Below are positions 18,894 to 28,743 of a stretch of DNA of 64,000 bases, in pieces (positions within the stretch are counted from its first letter, which is position 1; every line of letters starts with the position of its first letter). Both the position numbers and the translations under genes were made by a program. The notes under the pieces were generated by a model. That model ran no database searches and had not been told where the DNA came from. It was given only the letters and a program-made list of their open reading frames with translations. Source of the DNA: Ruminococcus sp. (GTDB lineage: Bacteria; Bacillota; Clostridia; Oscillospirales; Ruminococcaceae). The stretch lies in assembly GCA_015066745.1 (NCBI GenBank), contig SVNW01000006.1, positions 1-64,000 of the forward strand, written 5' to 3'.

Positions 18894-18907
18894 GTGAGGG
18901 AGCTTAT

Positions 18908-20029
18908 ATGGTAAAGAAAAACAAGCTGAGGATATTCGGGGATATTATTTTACTGATCATTACACTGGTTTTTGCAGTTTTTTTGATTCGTTCGATTTTC
19001 AGTTCGCTGATTGCTTCAACCCAGCCTTTTATTTCTAGTATAGGGCAACTTGAAGCCGATACAAATAACTATGTTTTAAGACCGGCAGAACCGGGGTCTT
19101 TGTATGACGGTCTTGATTTTGATCAGTATATCGAGGGACAGTATACTGTTCTTGGTCTTGGAATGGACGAAGACGGGCTCAATACTGACGTAATGATGCT
19201 TTTTATATTTGATATAAACGCCGCAAAAATAAATATTCTTCAGATACCTCGTGACAGCTATGTAGGTCCTGAGTTTACAAATTCTGAAGTAGGAAAGATA
19301 AACAGTGTCTATTCGCAGGGAACAGCGAGCGGTTCAGGTATAAACAAGGTAGTAAAGTGCGTGCGTGATCTTGTACAGATACCGATCGACAGCTATATAG
19401 CAATAAAATGTACAGATGTTGCACCTGTTGTTGATGCTATGGGCGGAATACCGATGAATGTTCCTGACGATATAATATATGAACATGACAAGATAATCAA
19501 AAAGGGTGAGCATGTCCTTACAGGTGAACAGTCCGAATGGTTTGTAAGATACCGTCATGACTATCTTGAAGGTGATATCGGACGAATGAAGGCACAGAGA
19601 TTTTTCCTTGCTGCTGCATTCCAGAAAGTACAGAGTCTTGGCACATTAAAGATATTGAGCATATATCCTACACTTCAGGAATATATCATGTCAGACCTGA
19701 CTATGGACGAAATAGGAATGCTTTGTGATTTTGCTCAGACAGTTACTATGGATAATGTAATGGCAAGAATGATTCCCGGCGAAGAAATTTCTCCCGGAGA
19801 AATAAACGAGCAGTACGGCTGGTCACTTCACAAACAGGAAACAGCTGATATCTTAAACGAATTTTTCAGACCTTATCAGGAAGACGTAGACGCTGATGCA
19901 CTTAAAATTCCTGAAGTAAAAAATACAGTAAGTTATTATGAAAATGATGGCGACAATTTCGGTGATATTATCGCCGGAGAGGTAGATGCAGTTACAAAGA
20001 GAGAAGATGCAAATTCTTTGCTCGATTGA
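18908..20029 (+). CDS. LytR-CpsA-Psr (LCP) family cell-wall polymer ligase
   Basis: Membrane-anchored phosphotransferase that attaches glycopolymers such as teichoic acids or capsule to peptidoglycan. One N-terminal membrane helix (residues about 12-31), then the LCP domain outside: GLGMDEDGLNTDVMM, IPRDSYV, the INSVYS...G region and RYRHDYLEGDIGRMKAQR, which holds the conserved arginine/aspartate cluster. 373 aa. Shine-Dalgarno GTGAGGGAG precedes ATG 18908. Confidence 0.93.
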   Translation: MVKKNKLRIFGDIILLIITLVFAVFLIRSIFSSLIASTQPFISSIGQLEADTNNYVLRPAEPGSLYDGLDFDQYIEGQYTVLGLGMDEDGLNTDVMMLFIFDINAAKINILQIPRDSYVGPEFTNSEVGKINSVYSQGTASGSGINKVVKCVRDLVQIPIDSYIAIKCTDVAPVVDAMGGIPMNVPDDIIYEHDKIIKKGEHVLTGEQSEWFVRYRHDYLEGDIGRMKAQRFFLAAAFQKVQSLGTLKILSIYPTLQEYIMSDLTMDEIGMLCDFAQTVTMDNVMARMIPGEEISPGEINEQYGWSLHKQETADILNEFFRPYQEDVDADALKIPEVKNTVSYYENDGDNFGDIIAGEVDAVTKREDANSLLD

Positions 20030-20043
20030 AAGGAATGAATTAA

Positions 20044-20397
20044 ATGGAAATACAGGAAAAACTCAAGAAAATAGTACAGACACTTGACTCGAAAAAAGCT
20101 GAAGGAATAGAAGTTCTTGGTATAAGAGACCTTACAGTACTTGCAGATTATTTTGTAATAGCAAATGGTACAAGCACAACTCATACAAAGACACTTGCAG
20201 AAGAAGTTGAATATCAGCTTTCACAGGCAGGTGTAAAGCCTACAAGAACTGAGGGACACAACGGTTCAAACTGGATCGTTATAGATTACTCCGACATAAT
20301 AGTTCACGTATTTTACAAGGAAACAAGAGATTTTTATCAGCTTGAAAGACTATGGGCTGATGGTGAACACGTTGACATTGATGAACTCATAAAGTAA
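20044..20397 (+). CDS. rsfS: Ribosomal silencing factor RsfS
   Basis: Binds ribosomal protein L14 and keeps 50S from joining 30S in starvation. 117 aa with the family core LTVLADYFVIANGTS, GHNGSNWIVIDYSDIIVHVF and RDFYQLERLWADG. Shine-Dalgarno GAAAGGAATG precedes ATG 20044, 14 bp after the LCP gene. Confidence 0.96.
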   Translation: MEIQEKLKKIVQTLDSKKAEGIEVLGIRDLTVLADYFVIANGTSTTHTKTLAEEVEYQLSQAGVKPTRTEGHNGSNWIVIDYSDIIVHVFYKETRDFYQLERLWADGEHVDIDELIK

Positions 20398-20425
20398 AAA
20401 TTAATTCAAAAGGGGCAAGTTTAAG

Positions 20426-22834
20426 ATGAACAGATATGATTTTAATGCCATAGAAGCAAAATGGCAGAAAATATGGCAGGAAAAACAGTGCTTCAAGGCT
20501 GGAACAGATTATTCAAAACCAAAGTTCTATGCACTTGTTGAGTTTCCCTATCCGTCAGGACAGGGACTTCACATAGGACATCCGCGTCCGTATACAGCTA
20601 TGGATATAGTTTCAAGAAAAAGAAGACTTGAAGGATACAATGTACTTTTCCCGATGGGTTGGGATGCATTCGGACTTCCGACAGAAAACTATGCAATAAA
20701 AAACAAGATACATCCTGCAATTGTTACAGAAAAGAATATAGCAAGATTCAAAGGACAGCTTCAGGCACTCGGTCTTTCGTTTGACTGGGACAGAGAAGTA
20801 AATACAACCGATAAGGATTATTTCAAGTGGACACAGTGGATATTCCTTCAGATGTTTAAAAAAGGACTTGCATACAAGAAGGAAATGGCTGTAAACTGGT
20901 GTACATGCTGTAAGGTAGTTCTTGCAAACGAAGAAGTTGTAGGTGGTGTCTGCGAAAGATGTGGCGGTGAAGTTGTAAGAAAAGTAAAGTCACAGTGGAT
21001 GCTCAAGATCACAGAATATGCGCAGAGACTTCTTGACGATCTTTCAGAAGTAAATTATCTCGAAAGAATAAAAGCTACTCAGACAAACTGGATAGGCCGT
21101 TCAACAGGTGCTGAAGTTGATTTCTCAACAACATCGGGTGACAACCTTAAAGTATATACAACACGTCCTGATACACTCTTTGGTGCGACATATATGGTTA
21201 TAGCTCCTGAACACCCATATATTGAAAAATGGAAAGATATTCTCAAAAACAATGATGAGATAAAGGCATATCAGGAAAAGGCAGCAAGAAAGTCTGACTT
21301 TGAAAGAACTGAAATAGTAAAAGAAAAGACAGGCGTAAAGCTTGACGGTGTTATGGCTGTCAACCCTGTAAACGGTAAACAGATACCGATATTTATTTCA
21401 GACTATGTACTTATGACATACGGAACAGGTGCTATTATGGCTGTACCTGCTCATGATACAAGAGACTACGAATTTGCAAAGGTATTCGGTCTCCCTGTAA
21501 TAGAAGTTGTAAAGGGCGGAAATGTAGAAGTTGAAGCATTTACAGACTGCGAAACAGGCACTATGGTAAACAGTGATTTCCTTGACGGTCTCTCTGTTGA
21601 AGAAGCAAAGGTAAAGATAAAAGAATGGCTTGAAACAAACGGAAAGGGTGTTTCAAAGGTAAACTACAAACTCAGAGACTGGGTATTTTCAAGACAGAGA
21701 TACTGGGGCGAACCTATACCGATCGTTCAGTGTGAAAAGTGCGGATATGTACCGCTTCCTGAAAGCGAACTTCCGCTCACACTTCCTGATGTTGAAAGCT
21801 ATATGCCTACAGATAACGGTGAAAGTCCGCTCTCAACTCTCGAAAGCTTTATAAATACAACTTGTCCATGCTGTGGCGGTCCTGCAAAGCGTGAGACAGA
21901 TACAATGCCTCAGTGGGCAGGTTCATCATGGTACTTCCTCCGTTACTGCGATCCGCACAACGAAAAGGAACTTGCTTCAAAGGAAGCTCTTGATTACTGG
22001 ATGCCTGTTGATTGGTACAACGGCGGTATGGAACATACAACACTTCATCTCCTCTATTCACGTTTCTGGCATAAGTTCCTCTATGATATAGATGTTACAT
22101 CACAGAAAGAACCATATATGAAGCGTACAAGCCATGGTTTCATACTCGGTGAAAACGGTGAAAAGATGTCCAAGTCAAGAGGAAATGTAATAAATCCTGA
22201 TGACGTAATAGCAGAATACGGTGCTGATACACTCAGACTCTACGAAATGTTTATAGGTGACTTTGAAAAGACTGCTCCGTGGAGTAACTCAAGTATCAAG
22301 GGCTGTAAGAGATTCCTTGACAGAATATGGGCTCTCCAGGAAAATATCATAGATGGTGACGAATACAGAGAAGAACTCAGATCCGCTTTCCACAAAACAA
22401 TAAAGAAAGTTTCTGAAGATATCGAATCTCTCAAGTTCAACACAGCTATAGCTGCAATGATGGCGCTCCTCAATGATATTGCAGCAACAGGTAGTATAAA
22501 TCGCAGAGAATTTGAAGACCTTCTCGTTATGCTCAATCCTTTTGCTCCTCATATCACAGAGGAACTCTACGCAGAATGCGGATATGAAGGTTTCCTCCAT
22601 GATCATGCATGGGTTAAGTTTGATGAAGCACTTTGTGTTGACAGCACAATAGAAGTTGTTATTCAGGTAAACGGAAAGCTCAAGTCAAAGGTTATGCTTC
22701 CTGTTGACAGCACAAAGGAACAGGCATTTGAAATAGCACTCAAAGATGAAAAAATCATCGAAGCTGTTGATGGAAAGAATATAGTAAAGCAAATATATGT
22801 ACAAAATAAGCTCGTCAATTTTGTAGTAAAATAA
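20426..22834 (+). CDS. leuS: Leucyl-tRNA synthetase
   Basis: Class I aminoacyl-tRNA synthetase charging tRNA-Leu. HIGH motif (GLHIGHP, residues 49-52) and KMSKS at about 580-584 are intact. Cysteine pairs in CTCCKVV...CERCGG and CEKCGY...CPCCGG mark zinc-binding insertions, and a CP1 editing domain lies between ([39 protein letters not shown]). 802 aa, full length. Shine-Dalgarno AAGGGGCAAG lies upstream. Last gene of the run from topA; no clear terminator follows. Confidence 0.98.
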   Translation: MNRYDFNAIEAKWQKIWQEKQCFKAGTDYSKPKFYALVEFPYPSGQGLHIGHPRPYTAMDIVSRKRRLEGYNVLFPMGWDAFGLPTENYAIKNKIHPAIVTEKNIARFKGQLQALGLSFDWDREVNTTDKDYFKWTQWIFLQMFKKGLAYKKEMAVNWCTCCKVVLANEEVVGGVCERCGGEVVRKVKSQWMLKITEYAQRLLDDLSEVNYLERIKATQTNWIGRSTGAEVDFSTTSGDNLKVYTTRPDTLFGATYMVIAPEHPYIEKWKDILKNNDEIKAYQEKAARKSDFERTEIVKEKTGVKLDGVMAVNPVNGKQIPIFISDYVLMTYGTGAIMAVPAHDTRDYEFAKVFGLPVIEVVKGGNVEVEAFTDCETGTMVNSDFLDGLSVEEAKVKIKEWLETNGKGVSKVNYKLRDWVFSRQRYWGEPIPIVQCEKCGYVPLPESELPLTLPDVESYMPTDNGESPLSTLESFINTTCPCCGGPAKRETDTMPQWAGSSWYFLRYCDPHNEKELASKEALDYWMPVDWYNGGMEHTTLHLLYSRFWHKFLYDIDVTSQKEPYMKRTSHGFILGENGEKMSKSRGNVINPDDVIAEYGADTLRLYEMFIGDFEKTAPWSNSSIKGCKRFLDRIWALQENIIDGDEYREELRSAFHKTIKKVSEDIESLKFNTAIAAMMALLNDIAATGSINRREFEDLLVMLNPFAPHITEELYAECGYEGFLHDHAWVKFDEALCVDSTIEVVIQVNGKLKSKVMLPVDSTKEQAFEIALKDEKIIEAVDGKNIVKQIYVQNKLVNFVVK

Positions 22835-22862
22835 CAAAATAACATATGAGCTGAAAATACTC

Positions 22863-22892
22863 TTGACAACACTATGGTTGGTGTGATAAAAT
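22863..22892 (+). promoter_or_regulatory. Sigma-A promoter of rpsU
   Basis: -35 TTGACA (22863-22868) and -10-like TAAAAT (22887-22892) with an 18-bp spacer. Predicts transcription start near 22899, leaving a long leader before rpsU. Confidence 0.7.
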
Positions 22893-22898
22893 AGTAAT

Positions 22899-23113
22899 AT
22901 GTTATTCGCATGTTTACTATATTTATAGTTTTATAATAATTGTTTAGCTGATTGATTGTAGTACCAGTTGATTATATATAAGATTGGAGTTCTACTTTAA
23001 TCGCAGAGGAAAATTAATTTTAATTTTGATGACTGACATTTGTATTTAGCTTACATTAATTACAAATGGTTTAGTATAAACCTCTGTCTTAGCGGCAAAG
23101 GGAGGGAATAAAA
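22899..23113 (+). promoter_or_regulatory. Long 5' leader of rpsU, function unknown
   Basis: About 215 nt without a coding frame between the promoter and the S21 start. An imperfect hairpin is possible at about 22957-22997 (GTAG...CCA / TGG...CTAC). The end carries the Shine-Dalgarno AGGGAGG. No known riboswitch class was recognised. Confidence 0.5.
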
Positions 23114-23287
23114 GTGGCAGAAGTTCGTGTTGGTAAAAATGAATCTTTAGATACAGCACTCAAGCGCTTCAAGAGATCTTGTGCAAAGGATGGCGTTATC
23201 GCTGAGGTTCGTAAGAGAGAACACTACGAAAAGCCTTCGGTAAAGCGTAAGAAGAAATCCGAAGCAGCTCGTAAACGTAAGTATTAA
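23114..23287 (+). CDS. rpsU: 30S ribosomal protein S21
   Basis: 57-aa basic protein reading [19 protein letters not shown] and ending [11 protein letters not shown], a complete S21. It has a GTG start at 23114 with Shine-Dalgarno AAAGGGAGGGAA 5 nt upstream. S21 binds near the anti-Shine-Dalgarno end of 16S rRNA and aids initiation. Own promoter and long leader upstream, terminator downstream. Confidence 0.97.
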   Translation: MAEVRVGKNESLDTALKRFKRSCAKDGVIAEVRKREHYEKPSVKRKKKSEAARKRKY

Positions 23288-23316
23288 TCCAGGGGCTTTT
23301 TTATAAAGCAAACTGA

Positions 23317-23345
23317 AAGGTGGGCATTATTGCCCACCTTTTTTC
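23317..23345 (+). terminator. Rho-independent terminator after rpsU
   Basis: 10-bp stem AAGGTGGGCA (23317-23326) / TGCCCACCTT (23331-23340), loop TTAT, then a T run. Confidence 0.95.
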
Positions 23346-23392
23346 ATATTATAGAAATATATTGTTAATTGTAAAAAAGAGAAAAATAAGTG

Positions 23393-23421
23393 TTGATATT
23401 TTACGATTAATAAGTTATAAT
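23393..23421 (+). promoter_or_regulatory. Sigma-A promoter of the GH13 gene
   Basis: -35 TTGATA (23393-23398), 17-bp spacer, -10 TATAAT (23416-23421), 38 bp before the start codon. Confidence 0.85.
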
Positions 23422-23459
23422 ATATAATATGAAATAAAAATAAATTGGGGGTTAAAATT

Positions 23460-24767
23460 ATGTGGGCTTATGAAAGCGTATTTTATCAGATTTATCCGCT
23501 TGGTTTTTGCGGAGCATCATTTGAAAATGACGGGGTTGTAAAGGAAAATATTCTGAAGGTTGCTGACTGGATACCGCATATCAAGGAAACAGGGTGCAAC
23601 GCAATTTATTTTTCACCTGTATTTGAATCTGATACACATGGGTACAATACACGTGATTATTCAAAAATTGATTCACGTCTGGGTACAAACGAAGATTTTA
23701 AGGAGCTTTGCAAAAAACTTCATGAAAATGATATAAAAGTTGTGCTTGACGGTGTATTCAACCATGTTGGAAGAGGATTCTGGGCTTTTAAAGATGTTCT
23801 TGAAAAGAGAGAGGGTTCTCCTTACAAAGACTGGTTCAATATAAACTTTTCAGGAAATTCAGGTTACAATGACGGTCTTTGGTATGAAGGCTGGGAAGGT
23901 CACTATGATCTTGTAAAGCTCAATCTCAAAAATGAACAGGTTATAAATCACATTTTTGAATGTATAAAAGGCTGGATAGAAGAGTTTGATATAGACGGGC
24001 TCAGACTTGACGTTGCATACTGTCTTGACCATGATTTCATCAGAAGACTCAGAAGCACTTGTGACAGTATGAAAAAAGATTTTCTCCTCTTAGGTGAACT
24101 TCTGCACGGTGACTACAGTATGTTCGTAAATGATTCCATGCTTCACAGCGCAACAAACTACGAATGTTACAAGGGAATACATTCAAGTTTCAACAGCATG
24201 AATATGTTTGAGATATGTCATTCACTCAAAAATCAGTTCGGACCTGAAAACTGGTGTCGTTACAGAGGAATGCATCTGCTTGCTTTCGTTGACAATCATG
24301 ATGTATCGCGTATAGCAAGCATACTTACAAATCCTCAGCATCTGCCTCTTGCTTATGCAGTTATGTTTGGTATGCCGGGTATTCCTTGTGTTTATTATGG
24401 CAGTGAATGGGGAACAAAGGCGCTTAAAAGCGATGGTGACCCAGCACTTCGTGTAAGTTTTGAAAAACCTGAAAGTAATGAGCTTACAGAGTGGATATCA
24501 AAGCTTGCAAAAGCACATAAGGAAAGTAAAGCACTTTGTCATGGCGGACTTCTTATACGTCATCTTACAAACAAACAGTGCATATTTGAGCGTTGTTGCG
24601 ATGATGAGAGAGTTCTTGTAGCAATAAATGCAGATGGCTGTGATTATACAGCACATTTTGATGCAAATGCAGGAGCGGCAGTAGACCTCATAACCGGAGA
24701 TAAGCATGACTTTGGCGGTGGAAGTCATTTACCACCATATAGCGCTAGATACTGGAAAATTGTATAA
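23460..24767 (+). CDS. GH13 alpha-amylase-family glycosidase
   Basis: Alpha-glucan-active (beta/alpha)8-barrel enzyme. The GH13 regions are clear: DGVFNHVG, GLRLDVAY with nucleophile Asp184, LLGELLHGD with acid/base Glu213, and FVDNHDVSR with Asp281. There is no signal peptide, so it is probably cytoplasmic and acts on imported maltodextrin or stored glycogen. No extra N-terminal domain is present, unlike neopullulanases; exact specificity is unknown. Start ATG 23460 follows TTGGGGGTT; a TTG at 23445 is in frame but is part of that ribosome-binding site. 435 aa, monocistronic. Confidence 0.92.
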   Translation: MWAYESVFYQIYPLGFCGASFENDGVVKENILKVADWIPHIKETGCNAIYFSPVFESDTHGYNTRDYSKIDSRLGTNEDFKELCKKLHENDIKVVLDGVFNHVGRGFWAFKDVLEKREGSPYKDWFNINFSGNSGYNDGLWYEGWEGHYDLVKLNLKNEQVINHIFECIKGWIEEFDIDGLRLDVAYCLDHDFIRRLRSTCDSMKKDFLLLGELLHGDYSMFVNDSMLHSATNYECYKGIHSSFNSMNMFEICHSLKNQFGPENWCRYRGMHLLAFVDNHDVSRIASILTNPQHLPLAYAVMFGMPGIPCVYYGSEWGTKALKSDGDPALRVSFEKPESNELTEWISKLAKAHKESKALCHGGLLIRHLTNKQCIFERCCDDERVLVAINADGCDYTAHFDANAGAAVDLITGDKHDFGGGSHLPPYSARYWKIV

Positions 24768-24774
24768 TTTTGCA

Positions 24775-24812
24775 ATAAATCCGAAACAAATCTTATTTTG
24801 TTTCGGATTTAT
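24775..24812 (+). terminator. Long hairpin after the GH13 gene
   Basis: 16-bp stem: AAATCCGAAACAAA (24777-24790) pairs with TTTGTTTCGGATTT (24797-24810), plus two flanking A/T pairs, loop TCTTAT. The T run after it is weak, so termination strength is uncertain, but it separates the glycosidase from the flagellar operon. Confidence 0.8.
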
Positions 24813-24856
24813 CTGAAAAAAATTTATAAAAATTCGTCTAAATTTATATACTTTAC

Positions 24857-24885
24857 TTGAATTTTTAGTTTTTATACTGTATAAT
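24857..24885 (+). promoter_or_regulatory. Sigma-A-type promoter of the flagellar operon
   Basis: -35 TTGAAT (24857-24862), 17-bp spacer, -10 TATAAT (24880-24885), 54 bp before flgB. No sigma-28 motif (TAAA-N14-GCCGATAT) was seen here. The operon would therefore be transcribed by the housekeeping polymerase and make sigma-28 (fliA) itself. Confidence 0.8.
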
Positions 24886-24938
24886 AATATAATAAAGTTA
24901 TATATCAGGTAAATAAAATTATGGGAGGGGTACAGTTT

Positions 24939-25298
24939 ATGATACTGGATTCATTGGAATTTAAGGCGATGGAAAGTGGTATTAAGGCCATGTCCATCAA
25001 ACAGCAGGTACATACACACAATATTGCAAATATTGATACACCCGATTATAAGCTGAAAACATTTTCTTTTAAAAATGCTCTTGAAGATGCGTTCAACAAT
25101 AACGGCGAGTATCAGTTTGAGGCTACAGTAACAGAAAGAGACAATACGGAGGTTCTTATCGACGGAAATAATGTTGACGTTGAAGCTGAGAACCTTGAAT
25201 TGTATAGTGCGTACATACAGTCAGCGGCTACTATACAGAAAATGAACTCTGTTATTAATGATCTGAGATATGTACTTACAAACGCTAACTTCAAGTAA
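24939..25298 (+). CDS. flgB: Flagellar proximal rod protein FlgB
   Basis: Part of the rod that crosses the cell wall. 119 aa with N-terminal SLEFKAMESGIKAMSIKQQVHTHNIANIDTPDYK (N-terminal rod-domain signature around HNIANIDTP) and a C-terminal coiled segment. ATG 24939 is used because GGGAGGGG lies just upstream; an ATG at 24921 precedes that site. First gene of the flagellar operon; it and flgC form the proximal rod. Confidence 0.95.
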   Translation: MILDSLEFKAMESGIKAMSIKQQVHTHNIANIDTPDYKLKTFSFKNALEDAFNNNGEYQFEATVTERDNTEVLIDGNNVDVEAENLELYSAYIQSAATIQKMNSVINDLRYVLTNANFK

Positions 25299-25313
25299 GG
25301 GGGATATGGAAAA

Positions 25314-25736
25314 ATGGCTTTTTTAAATTCACTCAATATTGTCGGTTCTGCTCTTACTGCTGAAAGATTCAGAACAAATATAATATTGCAGAATATTGCA
25401 AATCAGAAAACTATCGGTGTTGACGGAGAAGATCCTTATCGCAGAAAGCACGTTATATTTCAGGAACGTGAACAGACATTCAGCGAAATATTTGACAGTG
25501 TTTCGGGTGGCGGTGTCCGTGCGGTGAGAGTAGAGGAAAGTCAGGAAGATTTTGTTCCTGTTTATGATCCTACTCACCCTGAAGCTGATGAAGACGGATA
25601 TATTTATTATCCGAACGTAAACAACACAGAAGAACAGCTTGATCTTATGGAAGCTACCAGAGTATATGAAGCAAATGTTTCAGCTCTCAGTGTTGTAAAG
25701 GCAATGGCTTCAAAAGCTCTTGAAATAGGAAGATAA
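25314..25736 (+). CDS. flgC: Flagellar proximal rod protein FlgC
   Basis: 140-aa rod protein. N-terminal SLNIVGSALTAERFRTNIILQNIANQKT and C-terminal LMEATRVYEANVSALSVVKAM are the paired coiled-coil ends of the rod/hook family. GGGGGATATGG precedes ATG 25314. Follows flgB by 15 bp. Confidence 0.96.
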   Translation: MAFLNSLNIVGSALTAERFRTNIILQNIANQKTIGVDGEDPYRRKHVIFQEREQTFSEIFDSVSGGGVRAVRVEESQEDFVPVYDPTHPEADEDGYIYYPNVNNTEEQLDLMEATRVYEANVSALSVVKAMASKALEIGR

Positions 25737-25775
25737 CTTTATTATATAATTATACAGATATAGAGGAAATTTGAT

Positions 25776-26102
25776 ATGATCAACAATATGTTTATTACAC
25801 CGCTTGTACAGATGCCTACAATAGCTGAACTTGGCGGAAGTGCAAAATACAGTGGTATTGATGTAAAGACTGATGACAGTGAAATGTCATTTGCAGACAC
25901 ATTAGGAAAGAAAATAGCAGAGATAAAAAGTCTCGAACAAAAGTCACTTGACAGTGCTTATGCAGTGGCTATGGGACAGACCGAAGATATAGAAGGCGCA
26001 ATGATAGATGCAACAAAAGCATCTGTTGCGATAGAGACTGCAGTGCAGATAACAACAAGAGCAGTAAATGCATATAAGGAGATAATGCAGATGCAGATCT
26101 GA
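25776..26102 (+). CDS. fliE: Flagellar hook-basal body protein FliE
   Basis: Joins the MS ring to the rod and is the first exported rod substrate. 108 aa. The conserved C-terminal half (SFADTLGKKIAEIKSLEQKS; VAIETAVQITTRAVNAYKEIMQMQI) is clear, the N-terminal third is variable as usual. Confidence 0.94.
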   Translation: MINNMFITPLVQMPTIAELGGSAKYSGIDVKTDDSEMSFADTLGKKIAEIKSLEQKSLDSAYAVAMGQTEDIEGAMIDATKASVAIETAVQITTRAVNAYKEIMQMQI

Positions 26103-26156
26103 TATGTGTTCATAATAATGAATAATGTCGGAGATATTGGACTTTAAGTATGGAGA

Positions 26157-27773
26157 ATGATTGTTCAGATGAAGGAAAAATTAAAAAAATTATGGGATAA
26201 AACAAAAACTTTCTGGGGAGGACTTGCTAAGAAAGTAAAGGTTCTTATCATAGCAGCAGCTGCGGTGATCATAGTCGGTGCTATTGTATTGACCATGGTC
26301 CTTAACAAACCTGATGGTTGGATAGTCCTTTTCCCCGATATGACAAGTGATGAATCAGCTGAGGTTTATCGTGAACTTCAGGCTATGGACGTAGAAACTA
26401 AATTAAACTCAGACGGTGAGATAGAAGTACGTGAAGAAGACTGGGATATGCTTGTTTACGAACTTGCAGAAAGAGGTTATCCTCAGTCAGCACCTTCATA
26501 CGGAACTTTTTTCGATAACCTGAGCATGACAATGAGTGAGTTTGAAAAGAAACAGACACTTCGTTTTGAACTTCAGGACAGAATACAGACTACACTCAAA
26601 CGCATTGACGGGGTAAAAGGTGCCATCGTTACTATAAGTTTTCCTGAAACTACAAACTATGTATGGAAGGAAAGTGAAGAAGTAGCAACTGCCAGTGTAA
26701 TGCTTACTCTTGAAAAAGGTGTGGAATTTGGCAGTGATCAGGTACAGGCTGTAAAAAATATAGTAGCTTACAGTGCACAGCAGGTAAGCCCTGAAGATGT
26801 AACAGTTGTAAATGCAACCACAGGCGAGGAAATGCTTGTTGTTGTAGAAGAACCAACAGAACAGTTTGGTGATAAAGAACGTATAGATTATGAAAAGATG
26901 ATACAGGACAAGTATGAAGCAAATGCAAGAAAAATACTTGAACCTATATATGGTAAAGATGGTGTAACAGCTGCCGCATCGGTTACTATCGACTATGATA
27001 AGATAACTCAGGAAATGAAGGAACTTATCACAGACGAAAACGGTGAAGGTGTAAAACAGAATCAGCACATAGAATACGGTGTTGATGGTGTTGTTGATCC
27101 GGGCGGAGTAGTAGGCGAAGAAGATAATACAGATATTCCTAATTACGGAAATCTTGAAGATGATCTTGATTCAGATACTACACCTCATTACCAGAGAGAT
27201 ACAGAATGGGCAATAGGATACATACTTACACAGACAGAGAGATCACAGGGCGGAATAACAGATGCAAGTATAGCTGTTGTTGTTGCTACAGAATCAGGTG
27301 TACTTACAGCTGATGAAACTGAAATGGTTACACAGCTTGTAATGAATGCAACAAATATACCTCAGGAAAATGTTTCAGTAGGAGCAAAACTTGCAGCTGC
27401 ACCAAATGGAAATGTTCCTGGAGAAGATCCTGCTACATCTGATGAAATTCCGTTCTACAAGAAACCTATATTCAAATATCTGCTTATAGCCGGTATTATC
27501 TTACTTCTGGCACTTATAATACTGATAGCTGTACTTATAAACAGACGTGCTAAGAAGAAGATAGCTCAGGCACAGGCAGAGAGTCAGGCAGAGATCGATA
27601 AGATGAAACAGACGATTGAAGAAGATAAGTTAAAGAGAATGTCTATAGAAGAAGCTGCCAGAGAGCATGCTGATGTTACAAATGCAACTGCAAATGATGT
27701 AAAAGAATTTGCAAAGAAAAATCCACAGATCGCAGCAGCTCTTATACGTTCAATGATGAAAGAACAGCAATAA
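26157..27773 (+). CDS. fliF: Flagellar MS-ring protein FliF
   Basis: Forms the membrane ring on which rotor and export gate assemble. Two membrane helices at about residues 27-49 and 445-470 flank the periplasmic ring-building domains. The extreme C-terminus (EFAKKNPQIAAALIRSMM) corresponds to the segment that binds FliG in other bacteria. 538 aa. ATG 26157 is very close to GGAG; an in-frame ATG at 26169 is an equally possible start. fliG, normally next, is absent here. Confidence 0.95.
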   Translation: MIVQMKEKLKKLWDKTKTFWGGLAKKVKVLIIAAAAVIIVGAIVLTMVLNKPDGWIVLFPDMTSDESAEVYRELQAMDVETKLNSDGEIEVREEDWDMLVYELAERGYPQSAPSYGTFFDNLSMTMSEFEKKQTLRFELQDRIQTTLKRIDGVKGAIVTISFPETTNYVWKESEEVATASVMLTLEKGVEFGSDQVQAVKNIVAYSAQQVSPEDVTVVNATTGEEMLVVVEEPTEQFGDKERIDYEKMIQDKYEANARKILEPIYGKDGVTAAASVTIDYDKITQEMKELITDENGEGVKQNQHIEYGVDGVVDPGGVVGEEDNTDIPNYGNLEDDLDSDTTPHYQRDTEWAIGYILTQTERSQGGITDASIAVVVATESGVLTADETEMVTQLVMNATNIPQENVSVGAKLAAAPNGNVPGEDPATSDEIPFYKKPIFKYLLIAGIILLLALIILIAVLINRRAKKKIAQAQAESQAEIDKMKQTIEEDKLKRMSIEEAAREHADVTNATANDVKEFAKKNPQIAAALIRSMMKEQQ

Positions 27774-27789
27774 ATAAAGGTCAGGGGAA

Positions 27790-28743
27790 GTGAATAAGTT
27801 GCGACGTATTTTCAAATCAGAAGATGTTGTAAAGATTGCAGATGCAGTCAAGATTCCTGATTGTGTGGTACGGACAGAGCCTGTAATTTTGCCGGAGTCA
27901 ACAATTATTGGAGAATCCGGTGATAAGACTCCTGACATAGAGCAGAGTATTCATGATGAAAATATTTCAGAAGATGTTGTACAGGATTATGAAGGTGTAC
28001 AGGATGAAGCTGATATTGTTGAAGATGATGCTGTGCGTATAAGTTATGATGAGAAGCAGGAATATATTGCTTTTCAGGAAAAGATGCTTATCGAAAGGGA
28101 AGCTTTTATAAAACAGGCTCAGACAGAAGCGGCAAAAATAATAGAAGAAGCCGAAGAAAGTAAAAAAAGAATAATAGAAGAAGCAAATCATATATCAGAT
28201 AAGATAATGGAAGATGCAAGACAGAAGGGATATGCAGAAGGCGAAGAAAAGAGAAAGCAGGAAACCGAAAAGTACATTTTACATATTTCCGAAGTACTTG
28301 AAGAGTTAAAGCAAGCGCAGGAAGAATATTTCGATGATTATGCTGCTGAATTAAAACTTCTTTCTCTCGAAATAGCCGAAAAAGTCATTGCACAGAAACT
28401 TTCAGAAGAACCGAGTTCTTTGTTTCCGCTTATAAGAAGTGCAGTAAAGTCTATAAGAGAAGTAAACTGGATAAAAGTTGAGATTTCTGATAAATTTAAA
28501 GAAGTTGCTGCTGATTTTGAAAAATCTTTAAGCGAACTCAAACCTGAGCAAATTGTGGAAGTTGAGTTGAGACGTGACGCAAATCCCGGTACTTGCGTTG
28601 TTCATACCTCAGAAGGTGTAACAATAGCTACTGTTAAAACACAGCTTGAGAATATCAGGGAATATTTTATGAGATATAAGGATAGTGAGGATGATGAGGC
28701 AGAAGCTAGATCAGACGAAACTGCGAAAAAGTCTGAGGCATAA
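27790..28743 (+). CDS. fliH: Flagellar export ATPase regulator FliH
   Basis: Binds FliI ATPase and links it to the export gate. 317 aa: a variable N-terminal 90 residues, a charged alpha-helical stretch (about 95-190, EEAEESKKRIIEEANHIS region), then the FliH C-domain (LKLLSLEIAEKVIAQKLSEEP...VEVELRRDANPGTCVVHTSEG). Start GTG 27790 is only 2 nt from AGGGG; TTG 27799 in frame is an alternative. The C-terminus overlaps fliI. Confidence 0.92.
   Translation: MNKLRRIFKSEDVVKIADAVKIPDCVVRTEPVILPESTIIGESGDKTPDIEQSIHDENISEDVVQDYEGVQDEADIVEDDAVRISYDEKQEYIAFQEKMLIEREAFIKQAQTEAAKIIEEAEESKKRIIEEANHISDKIMEDARQKGYAEGEEKRKQETEKYILHISEVLEELKQAQEEYFDDYAAELKLLSLEIAEKVIAQKLSEEPSSLFPLIRSAVKSIREVNWIKVEISDKFKEVAADFEKSLSELKPEQIVEVELRRDANPGTCVVHTSEGVTIATVKTQLENIREYFMRYKDSEDDEAEARSDETAKKSEA

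Noticed and set aside
24498..24728. Minus-strand small frames within the GH13 gene and similar reverse-strand frames throughout the housekeeping genes
   Set aside because: They lie opposite well-conserved coding sequence, lack ribosome-binding sites and give compositionally odd proteins.
27774..27789. A hidden or frameshifted fliG between fliF and fliH
   Set aside because: Only 16 bp separate the two genes; there is no room for any remnant.
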